Positions 55,020 through 64,000 of a DNA stretch of 64,000 bases are shown one piece after another. This DNA comes from Pontibacter kalidii (GTDB lineage: Bacteria; Bacteroidota; Bacteroidia; Cytophagales; Hymenobacteraceae): positions 3,474,501 through 3,538,500 of the forward strand of contig NZ_CP111079.1 of the NCBI RefSeq assembly GCF_026278245.1, read 5' to 3'. Numbering within the stretch: position 1 is the stretch's first letter; the number at the start of each line of letters is the position of its first letter. The position numbers and the translations under genes were made by a program. The notes under the pieces are model-generated. The model was not told the origin of the DNA and searched no databases. It saw nothing but the letters and a program-made list of their open reading frames with translations.

Positions 55020-55778
55020 GCCTAGCCTGCCAGATTACCCCACCCCAACCCTCCCCTAAAAGCAGGGGAGGGAGCAATGCAGCCCCCCTGCCCCTCCTTG
55101 CCTTTTTCGAGGCCCCCTACCCCCAGGAAGGGAGCCTGTAGCTACTTTGGCAGAAGTATACGTTTCATAGTTGCTAGCATAGAGCGGACAGATCGCGACC
55201 TGTCCCTACAAGTATAAACCCACCCCTAGCCCCTCCAAGGAGGGGAATTTTGTACTTGCTCCCTTCCCTGTCATCTCGAGTACTCTTGAGGCGGGAGCCG
55301 AAGAGAGCCAGCGTAGCTGTGAGAGATCTATCCGGAATTCTAAAGAGATCTCTCCCAGAGGTCGAGATGACAGCTAGGGCTGCGGCTATCGATTCTGTTC
55401 CCAGTCCTTGGGTTGAGCGCCTTGTAGATTTCTGGTGCCCGTCAAGGGCATTGCGACCGAAGGGTAGCAAAGGAAATGTACACCGCGCGATGCCAAAGGA
55501 CGAGCCCTCTCGGGCTTGAGAGCACCACGGTCGGAAATGAAACGAGCTGGTTGTAAAGCCGTGGATGAACAGTAGCTAGCAAGTATAGCTTGCCTCCAGT
55601 TGCAGGCAGCAGCAGCAAAGACACAAGGGTACGCGCTTGCACCAGGAGGGAAAAAGTCTGCAAGTACAGCTTGTGTCCAGTTGCAAAAGGTGTTACTTGG
55701 AAAGTATAGAGAAAGGCAAAATGCATGCTATAGTTTAAGAATAATCATATTATCTTTATAAAAACTAACATCAAAACT
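55020..55778. other. Gene-free spacer of 760 bases with composite repeat
   Basis: The spacer between dnaX and the M16 peptidase gene is almost filled by composite repeat copy 3 (55037-55640). The remaining 140 bases before the peptidase gene hold an AAGTATA copy at about 55700 and an AT-rich start region with TTATCTTTA, close to a -7 box. Short frames here lie in repeat sequence and are not supported as genes. Confidence 0.65.
55037..55640 (-). repeat. Composite intergenic repeat, copy 3 (reversed, full form)
   Basis: Read on the minus strand it follows copy 1 block by block: GCTAGCTACTGTTCATCCA, GGCTTTACAACCAGCTCGTT, CCTTTGGCATCGCGCGGT, ATGCCCTTGACGGGCACC, CCCAAGGACTGGG, ATCGATAGCCGCAGC, an AGAGATCTCT region, CCCCTCCTTGGAGGGG, TTTATACTTGTAGGGACAGG with the dyad around TCGCGA, then CCTGGGGGTAGGGGGCC and CTCGAAAAAGG. 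It also carries an extra inverted TGTCATCTCGA / TCGAGATGACA pair (55260-55373) absent from copy 1. The orientation is opposite to copies 1 and 2. Confidence 0.75.
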
Positions 55779-58739
55779 ATGGCAATAAAAAGAGGATCCT
55801 CTTTGCTATTGCTTGCGCTGGGCCTTATGTTCACGCAATGCAAAAACGAAGCGTATCAAACCCAATCCACAACCGATGCTACGGCAACAGCCACCACTGC
55901 TCCTGCCGAAAAGGAATACACTTATGAGACGGCGCCGAACGACCCGCTCAACGCCCGCATTTATACGTTAGACAACGGTCTGAGAGTATACTTGTCGGAC
56001 TATGAAGAGGCGCCGCGCATCCAGACATTTATCGCAGTGCGTGCCGGTTCTAAAAACGACCCGGCTGATGCTACCGGCCTGGCCCACTACCTGGAGCACA
56101 TGGTGTTTAAAGGCACTACCGAATTGGGCACGCGGGACTGGGAGAAAGAGAAAGTAGAGCTGGATAAAATAGAGGCGCTTTACGAAAAGTATAGAGCCAC
56201 CAAAGACGAGGCTGCCCGCAAAAAGATCTACGCGCAGATCGACTCTGTTTCGGGTGTGGCCGCCACCTATGCCGTTGCCAACGAGTATGACAAGATCCTG
56301 GGAGCCATCGGTGCGAAAGGCACGAACGCCTATACCTGGGTAGACCAAACCGTGTACACCAACGACATCCCGAGCAATCAGCTGGAGCGTTGGATTGAGC
56401 TGGAGGCAGATCGTTTCGGCGACATGGTACCGCGCATCTTCCATACGGAGCTGGAGGCGGTGTATGAAGAGAAGAACCGCTCGTTAGACAGCGACGGCCG
56501 CAAAGTGGCGGAGGTGATCAACACTGCTTTATTCCCGACACACCAGTACGGCACGCAAACTACCATCGGCACCATTGAGCACCTGAAAAACCCGTCTATC
56601 ACTGAGATCAAGAAGTATTACGACAAGTATTACATCCCAAACAACATGGCCATCGCCATGAGCGGCGACCTTGATTTCGACCAGACCATTCGCCTGATTG
56701 ACAAGTATTGGGGAAGTATGGAGAAGGAGCCTGAGCCTGCCTTTACAGTAGCAAAAGAGCAGCCTATCCAGCAGCCAATCGTGAAGGAAGTACTCGGTCC
56801 GGACGCGGAGAACGTTTCCATCGCTTTCCGCACGCCGGGCATTAACGAAAGAGACGCGCTGGTTATCCAGATGATCAGCAATTTGCTTTACAACGGCCAG
56901 GCCGGTTTAATTGACCTGAACCTGAACCAGCAGCAGAAAGTGCTACAGGCCTACGCCTACGACACGCCCATGAAAGACTACGGCACCTTTAGAATGACCG
57001 GCATGCCACGCCAGGGCCAGACACTGGACCAGGTACGCGACCTGTTGCTGCAGCAGTTGGAGTTGATCAAGAAAGGTAATTTCGATGAGTCGTTAATTCA
57101 GGCGGTGGTGAATAATGATAAGATCAACACCATGAAAGCCTACGAGGATAACAGCAACCGTGCCGATGCGTTTGTAACAGCCTTTATTTATGAAATGCCC
57201 TGGGAGAAGTTCGTGGGCCGTCCGGCTGAGTTTGCACAGATCACCAAAAAGGACGTAATGGACGTCGCCAACAAGTATTTCGGCAACAACTACGTGCTGG
57301 TATATAAGAAAACCGGCAAAGACCCGAACGCACAGAAAGTAGAGAAACCGGCCATCACGCCGGTAGCCGTGAACCGCGATGCGCAGTCAGAGTACTACAA
57401 GGCCTTTATGGCGAAGGAAGTTCAGCCGCTGGAGCCCGTATTCATCGACTATACAAAAGACATTACAGAGTCTAAACTGAAGCAGAACATTCCGCTGCTT
57501 TATACCAAGAACAAGGATAATGAACTGTTCCAGCTCTACTACATCCTGGACATGGGCACCAACAACGACCCAAAACTGGGCATGGCGGTAAACTATCTGA
57601 AGTACCTGGGCACCGACAAGTATACGGCCGAGCAGCTACAGAAAGAATTTTACCAGCTGGGTACTTCGTTTGATGTGTTCTCCTCCGGCGATCAGGTGTA
57701 CGTAAGCTTAACTGGCTTAGATGAGAACTTTGAGAAAGGCCTGAACCTGTTTGAGAGTGTGTTAGCCAACGCAAAGCCAGACCAGAAAGCGCTAAACGAC
57801 ATGGTAGCCGGCGTGCTGAAGGCACGCGAGGACGCCAAGAAAAACAAAGGCGTTATCCTGCAGCAAGCCATGATGAACTATGCCAAGTATGGCCCTAAGA
57901 ACCCATTTAATACCGTTCTTAGCGAGAAACAGTTAAAGGCCCTGAAGCCACAGGAGTTGGTAAGTATCATCAAGAGCATCCCAACCTACGAGCACCGCGT
58001 GCTATACTATGGTCCACGTGAAACGGATAACCTGGTAGCAGCTTTAAATACTGGCCACAACGTGCCTGCTACACTTAAACCGGTTCCTGCCGAGAAAGTA
58101 TACAAGGAGATCGATTTTACACAGCCTACAGTATACTTCACGGACTATAATATGGTACAGGCCGAGATGATGTTCGTGAGCAAATCGGTACCTTACACGA
58201 AAGATATCATTCCGGTAGTGCGCCTCTACAACGAGTACATGGGTGGCATCGTGTTCCAGGACCTGCGGGAGTCGAAGGCCCTCGCCTACTCTACTTACTC
58301 GTATTATGGCACAGCTTCTAAGAAAGACCGCGCCAACTATCTGGTATCGTACATCGGGGCGCAGGCCGACAAGTTATCGGAAGCCATGGCGGGTATGCAG
58401 GCGTTATTAACAGATATGCCTTTGGCTGACGCGAACTTCCAGAACGCACAGGCGGCGCTGCGTAACAGCATCTCGACAGAGCGTATCACTAAGTCTGGCA
58501 TCCTGTTCGACTACGAGCGCGCCAAGAAGCTGGGCCTTAACTACGACATCCGCCAGGATGTGTACCAAAGCGCCAACTCCATGACCTTCGACCAACTCAA
58601 GGAGTTTCAGCAGAAGTATGTGAAGGCACAGCCACAGGCTATGTTGGTGATCGGCTCTAAAGACAAACTAAACTTTAAGGAACTGGAGAAGTATGGCAAA
58701 GTAAAGCAGCTGACTTTAAAAGAGCTGTTTGGGTACTAG
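55779..58739 (+). CDS. M16 family zinc metallopeptidase, lipoprotein
   Basis: 986 residues, a fused two-lobe M16 (pitrilysin-like) protease. Lipobox MFTQC (Cys21) predicts an envelope lipoprotein. The inverted zinc motif HYLEH (H103, E106, H107) with the third ligand Glu in ELEAVYEEK (about 224-231) shows an active N-terminal lobe; the C-terminal lobe has the usual inactive repeat of the fold with a conserved R/Y segment (RESKALAYSTYSYYG). It degrades peptides in the periplasm. Stand-alone gene ending in a strong hairpin. Five AAGTATA/TATACTT motifs inside. Confidence 0.93.
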   Translation: MAIKRGSSLLLLALGLMFTQCKNEAYQTQSTTDATATATTAPAEKEYTYETAPNDPLNARIYTLDNGLRVYLSDYEEAPRIQTFIAVRAGSKNDPADATGLAHYLEHMVFKGTTELGTRDWEKEKVELDKIEALYEKYRATKDEAARKKIYAQIDSVSGVAATYAVANEYDKILGAIGAKGTNAYTWVDQTVYTNDIPSNQLERWIELEADRFGDMVPRIFHTELEAVYEEKNRSLDSDGRKVAEVINTALFPTHQYGTQTTIGTIEHLKNPSITEIKKYYDKYYIPNNMAIAMSGDLDFDQTIRLIDKYWGSMEKEPEPAFTVAKEQPIQQPIVKEVLGPDAENVSIAFRTPGINERDALVIQMISNLLYNGQAGLIDLNLNQQQKVLQAYAYDTPMKDYGTFRMTGMPRQGQTLDQVRDLLLQQLELIKKGNFDESLIQAVVNNDKINTMKAYEDNSNRADAFVTAFIYEMPWEKFVGRPAEFAQITKKDVMDVANKYFGNNYVLVYKKTGKDPNAQKVEKPAITPVAVNRDAQSEYYKAFMAKEVQPLEPVFIDYTKDITESKLKQNIPLLYTKNKDNELFQLYYILDMGTNNDPKLGMAVNYLKYLGTDKYTAEQLQKEFYQLGTSFDVFSSGDQVYVSLTGLDENFEKGLNLFESVLANAKPDQKALNDMVAGVLKAREDAKKNKGVILQQAMMNYAKYGPKNPFNTVLSEKQLKALKPQELVSIIKSIPTYEHRVLYYGPRETDNLVAALNTGHNVPATLKPVPAEKVYKEIDFTQPTVYFTDYNMVQAEMMFVSKSVPYTKDIIPVVRLYNEYMGGIVFQDLRESKALAYSTYSYYGTASKKDRANYLVSYIGAQADKLSEAMAGMQALLTDMPLADANFQNAQAALRNSISTERITKSGILFDYERAKKLGLNYDIRQDVYQSANSMTFDQLKEFQQKYVKAQPQAMLVIGSKDKLNFKELEKYGKVKQLTLKELFGY

Positions 58740-58753
58740 AATTCAGAGATTAA

Positions 58754-58806
58754 ACCATTAAACAAAAGCGGCAGCCAAAGTATGGCTGCCGCTTTTGTTT
58801 AATGGT
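58754..58806. terminator. Long hairpin terminator after the M16 peptidase, AAGTAT in loop
   Basis: ACCATTAAACAAAAGCGGCA and onward to GCCA pairs with TGGC and onward to the mirror arm ending TTTGTTTAATGGT, about 24 base pairs, with loop AAGTA. The apex GCGGCAGCCAAAGTATGGCT is also present in the hairpin at 60101-60141. Confidence 0.85.
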
Positions 58807-59241
58807 GGTAGATAAGTTGAGGCCACCGCTGCATTGTGCAATAAGGTCTAGATTCCAACGATCACATAGTGCAATCCTGACAGAGCCGACACCACACAGA
58901 TTGCGCCTTCGCAGGCTCTCGCTGGAAAGGTTACCGCTCATGGCATGAAACATCAGGCGTTGTAACTTGTATCGTACATCAACTTATAACACAAGTTCCT
59001 TTCCTGTCAGTGGCTCTTAAGACACGAACTGTCTGCTCATTCATCAATTTATTCAGATATAATGAGAAGAGAATAGCTCCAAATGGCACTCCCTTTTGGC
59101 ATTTCTGCTTAAAGTCTTTCCTGTGCCGCTGGCTCTGTTTATGAACTCACTAACCATAAACACAAAACTTTATGATAATCAATAAGTTAAAGAAATAATA
59201 CCATTAGTTATTCTTTTTATTACCATTTAAATGCAAAGCCT
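58807..59241. other. Unexplained spacer upstream of the CHRD gene
   Basis: About 435 bases. A short minus-strand frame (58750-58953) overlaps the terminator and is not a credible gene. The stretch contains CTGACAGAGCC and, 170 bases later, CCTGTCAGTGGCTC, a loose inverted similarity, and turns AT-rich from 59150 onward. Base composition suggests decayed sequence; I cannot name it. The last 80 bases probably hold the CHRD gene promoter. Confidence 0.4.
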
Positions 59242-60084
59242 ATGTTAAACAGCCTTTCCAAAATCAATGTCTTTACACTACTGTTAGTGTTCAGCACAAT
59301 TGTCTTTACCGGCTGTAAGGACGATGACGACTCCCCAATACCTTTCCCTGACACGAAAGTATATGAACTGGAATCAGTAGCGGATCCTGACATAGAAGGT
59401 ACTGCTACTTTTGTAAGAGTAGACGAGAGAACAACATCCATTACAATTGTATTGACAGGAACGCCTACAGGAGGGGTACATCCTGCTCACATTCATGCCA
59501 ACACCGCTGCAGAGGGCGGCCCTATCGTTATTTCATTAAACTCGGTTGACGGCACGACAGGCACCAGCACCACCATTATACAACGAGACGACAACGATAA
59601 TCCTGTTTCCTTTGAGGACTTGATGGAGTACGATGGCCACCTGAACGTGCACCTGAGCGAGGACCAGTTGGATGTGATTGTAGCGCAAGGTGATATCGGG
59701 CAGAATGAACTGACGGGAGAGTCTACAGAGTATGAGCTGGAAGAAGCGGCTGTACCAGGCATAAGCGGCTCTGTAACATTTGAGGAAAGAAAGAATGGTG
59801 AGGCTTTAGCCACCATTATGCTGGAAGGTACTCCTGAAGGAGGTGTGCACCCGGCCCATATCCACATGAACTCGGTTGAGGAAGGCGGCGGCATTGTATT
59901 TACCTTTAACCCGGTGAACGGCACCACAGGTATGAGCATGACGAATGTGGCAGAGCTCGACGATGGCACACCCTTCGGGTATGACGATGTGCTGAATTAT
60001 GACGGCCATGTGAATGTGCACCTAAGTCCGGAGCAACTGGAGGTCTATGTTGCGCAGGGAGATATTGGCACTAACGCGGATTAG
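59242..60084 (+). CDS. Double CHRD-domain lipoprotein
   Basis: 280 residues. Lipobox IVFTGC (Cys25), an acidic linker (KDDDDS), then two tandem CHRD domains: about 40-155 and 158-275. Each has the pattern GTPxGGVHPAHIH and YDGHxNVHLSxxQLxVxVAQGDIG, characteristic of the chordin-type fold found in bacterial surface proteins. The conserved His residues may bind metal. Function unknown. The domains are diverged copies of each other (internal duplication). The gene is flanked on both sides by hairpins with the same apex. One AAGTATA motif lies near the start. Confidence 0.85.
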   Translation: MLNSLSKINVFTLLLVFSTIVFTGCKDDDDSPIPFPDTKVYELESVADPDIEGTATFVRVDERTTSITIVLTGTPTGGVHPAHIHANTAAEGGPIVISLNSVDGTTGTSTTIIQRDDNDNPVSFEDLMEYDGHLNVHLSEDQLDVIVAQGDIGQNELTGESTEYELEEAAVPGISGSVTFEERKNGEALATIMLEGTPEGGVHPAHIHMNSVEEGGGIVFTFNPVNGTTGMSMTNVAELDDGTPFGYDDVLNYDGHVNVHLSPEQLEVYVAQGDIGTNAD

Positions 60085-60100
60085 GGACATAATAAGTATT

Positions 60101-60141
60101 AAACAGCAGCGGCAGCCAAAGTATGGCTGCCGCTGCTGTTT
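60101..60141. terminator. Hairpin terminator after the CHRD gene, AAGTAT in loop
   Basis: AAACAGCAGCGGCAGCCA pairs with TGGCTGCCGCTGCTGTTT over loop AAGTA, 17 bases past the stop codon. The apex is identical with that of the hairpin at 58754-58806. Confidence 0.85.
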
Positions 60142-60228
60142 ATAGCTCAGATAAGCTGAAGAAAATTCTTCTCATGCCGTAAGTTTAGCGTCAGCGCAAC
60201 TTACGGCATAAATGGTAAAATCTTCGAA

Positions 60229-60978
60229 TCATACGTTTTCATCATCAGTAACAAATTTCCATGCAAATCCTTCAGGAGTAGACTTGCATCTGACATAAGC
60301 CATCTTAAACTGCTTAAAAAATTCTGGACCAATTACTGAAGTGTCATCATAGTCGTTATCTGCAAGATACTTGGACGCAAGAACGGAAAAGTAAATATTC
60401 TGAGCTATCACCTTATTCGTTTCTGAGTTTATTCTATTAGTTAAGAATGTGACATAAGGATGACCATTGGAATTAAATTTCAATGATCTGCTATATTTCG
60501 TAAAACCAAGCTTTTTACCAATTGTACCCACAGTAAACTTTTCACCAATTATGGCTCCTTGAGAGGCTGCTATTATTGACTTCACCTCTTGAACAGCTTC
60601 TTCAAACATTTCAAAGTCTTCAATGCTGTTTATAAGTACCCCCATCTCCCTGTTGTTCTTCTCTGAGAACTCATACAGATTCATAGAAGTTATTATCATC
60701 TCATGCTCATTGTAGTAACATTTAGCATGAAGGTTCTGGTAATAATATATCTTTATGGATTCGAGGGTTTCAATCTTTTCTCGTTCAGCTGATGAAAGTG
60801 CACTTTTACCATAAACAAAACTGATTCTGATTCCCTCTTCAGACTTCTCTTTTAGCCTCTCAAATAGATTATTTGAGATCTTAAGATATGGCGAAACGAT
60901 AATTAACTCCTTCTTCGCATTAATAATGATTTCCTCAATTTTATGTGAAATACCGCTCGTCCTTAAAAACTTTGCCAT
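60229..60978 (-). CDS. PLD-superfamily protein, AT-rich lone gene
   Basis: 249 residues. An N-terminal phospholipase D-like domain (about 10-125) carries one catalytic motif HAKCYYNEHE with H84 and K86 and an SMN (98-100) in place of GSxN; E91 replaces the usual Asp. One motif per chain implies a dimer, as in the Nuc/BfiI nuclease group. The C-terminal half (about 150-249) has no recognised domain but contains a YVTFLTNRIN segment. No signal peptide, so cytoplasmic. At about 36-43 percent GC it is far below its neighbours and has no AAGTATA motif, suggesting transfer. Nuclease or defence role is possible but not shown. Confidence 0.7.
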   Translation of the reverse strand: MAKFLRTSGISHKIEEIIINAKKELIIVSPYLKISNNLFERLKEKSEEGIRISFVYGKSALSSAEREKIETLESIKIYYYQNLHAKCYYNEHEMIITSMNLYEFSEKNNREMGVLINSIEDFEMFEEAVQEVKSIIAASQGAIIGEKFTVGTIGKKLGFTKYSRSLKFNSNGHPYVTFLTNRINSETNKVIAQNIYFSVLASKYLADNDYDDTSVIGPEFFKQFKMAYVRCKSTPEGFAWKFVTDDENV

Positions 60979-61067
60979 TCTTCAGAAGTTTTAACACCTA
61001 AAAATAGGCTATTAAAATATCCTAAGCACAAAATATCTTTTACAAAGGGCAACTTATAACCTTCGCT

Positions 61068-61197
61068 GTTCCGGATTTGCAATCCGGAACTCGGTGAAAT
61101 GCGGATTTGTAATCCGCTTGCTTGCCAATAGCTACTGCTCCTGCCATTGCGGATTACAAATCCGCGGCTATTATACTTTCGGATTGCAAATCCGAAA
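61068..61197. repeat. REP/BIME-like nested palindromes
   Basis: Four small dyads: 61068-61090 (GTTCCGGATT-TGC-AATCCGGAAC), 61101-61117 (GCGGATTTGTAATCCGC), 61149-61165 (GCGGATTACAAATCCGC) and 61177-61197 (TTTCGGATT-GCA-AATCCGAAA). The third is the exact reverse complement of the second, and the fourth has the inverted core of the first, so the whole 130 bases form a large inverted repeat of palindromes. This organisation resembles bacterial interspersed mosaic (REP) elements, which are moved by RAYT-type transposases. Confidence 0.75.
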
Positions 61198-61274
61198 GAG
61201 CGGGAGTATAAAGGGGAAGTATAAATCTTATCAAGGGTTAGCCAAGTTTCAGCAATTCATACTTGTATAAAAAG

Positions 61275-61311
61275 AGAAAGGCCGCCCGATCGCTCAGGCA
61301 GCCTTTCCTTT
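61275..61311 (-). terminator. Terminator of the isocitrate dehydrogenase gene
   Basis: On the minus strand AAAAGGAAAGGCTGCC pairs imperfectly with GGGCGGCCTTTCTCTTTTT, followed by T-rich sequence, 17 bases beyond the stop codon. Two TATACTT motifs lie between hairpin and gene end. Confidence 0.65.
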
Positions 61312-61327
61312 TTATACTTTATACTTC

Positions 61328-63940
<2,613 letters not shown>

Positions 63941-64000
63941 ATGAGTACAATTTATACTTCGCTTAGCTTGCCCTTTTTACGCGTTCTGCTTATTTTTTGC
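63941..64000 (+). CDS. Possible gene start cut by the right edge
   Basis: ATG at 63941 opens a frame that stays open to the window end (20 codons: MSTIYTSLSLPFLRVLLIFC). The short hydrophobic run with an Arg could be the start of a signal anchor. A TATACTT motif is built into codons 5-7. Too short to judge; only a candidate. Confidence 0.25.
   Translation, partial: MSTIYTSLSLPFLRVLLIFC

Larger units (their letters stand above)
60979..61327. other. Spacer with REP-like palindrome cluster and IDH terminator
   Basis: About 350 bases without a gene. The first 90 bases (AT-rich) precede the PLD-like gene and should hold its promoter. Then follow the nested palindromes at 61068-61197, two near copies of GTATAAA around 61206-61225, and the terminator at 61275-61311. 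Confidence 0.6.

Noticed and set aside
55174..55726. Short frames around composite repeat copy 3
   Set aside because: These are repeat-derived, interrupted relative to the other copies and without credible starts.
58750..58953. 67-codon minus-strand frame
   Set aside because: It runs through the terminator hairpin of the M16 gene and has no recognisable domain; more likely chance.
61068..61197. CRISPR-like repeat array
   Set aside because: The repeated units are palindromes in inverted arrangement without unique spacers of regular size, and no cas genes are present.

Overview
The window reads as chromosome of a Bacteroidota member, most likely order Cytophagales, family Hymenobacteraceae (a Pontibacter-like genome). 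This is inferred from the SusC/SusD pair, TAnnTTTG promoter boxes without Shine-Dalgarno sites, a tmRNA encoding the tag GESNYAMAA, a clade II (Sec-exported, lipoprotein) nitrous oxide reductase, stand-alone FtsX/MacB-type ABC permeases and a monomeric isocitrate dehydrogenase. Most genes are roughly 55-60 percent GC; a few stretches are clearly AT-richer.

Layout. 1-6.0 kb: the end of a membrane protein, a polytopic heme-copper-oxidase-like membrane protein with a small lipoprotein, a thioredoxin-like protein, proline dehydrogenase and cytochrome oxidase subunit I. 6.9-17.3 kb: a respiratory NO/N2O island. The minus-strand operon cytochrome c, nosZ, a membrane protein, nosL, nosD, nosF, nosY faces a plus-strand set with a small Cys-containing protein, a His/Met-rich outer-membrane protein and quinol NO reductase. 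No nitrite reductase is present. 17.9-24.5 kb: a galactoside operon on the minus strand (GH2 beta-galactosidase lipoprotein, galK, galT, Na+/sugar symporter). 24.8 kb: a class A beta-lactamase-like lipoprotein. 25.8-40.6 kb: a glycan or sugar locus built around SusC/SusD but without a recognisable glycoside hydrolase. It has two paralogous GMC oxidoreductases (one with a gluconate-dehydrogenase subunit-3 partner), a HEAT-repeat protein carrying two DUF1080 domains and a Tat-exported Gfo/Idh/MocA oxidoreductase, which fits oxidation at C3 followed by 3-keto-glycoside cleavage. 42.0-42.4 kb: tmRNA. 42.5-49.5 kb: a transglutaminase-like exoprotein, an ABC permease and a divergent NtrC-type regulator/histidine kinase pair; a shared composite repeat lies upstream of both minus-strand genes. 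49.8-64 kb: catalase, cyclopropane fatty acid synthase, dnaX with a probable programmed -1 frameshift, an M16 peptidase, a double CHRD-domain lipoprotein, an AT-rich PLD-type protein and monomeric isocitrate dehydrogenase.

The most unusual signal is not a gene. The short motif AAGTATA/TATACTT occurs about 108 times by eye (roughly 6 expected by chance), in both orientations, inside genes (where it imposes rare ATA, AGT and CTT codons), between genes and in loops of terminator hairpins. It is absent from several genes, including the susC/susD pair, nosZ, ctaD, catalase and the PLD gene. A second genome-scale signal is a family of composite intergenic repeats with three copies here (6.2, 41.4 and 55.3 kb). 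These, the shared composite operator, the dnaX frameshift site and the mosaic SusC/SusD pair are the points most worth checking.
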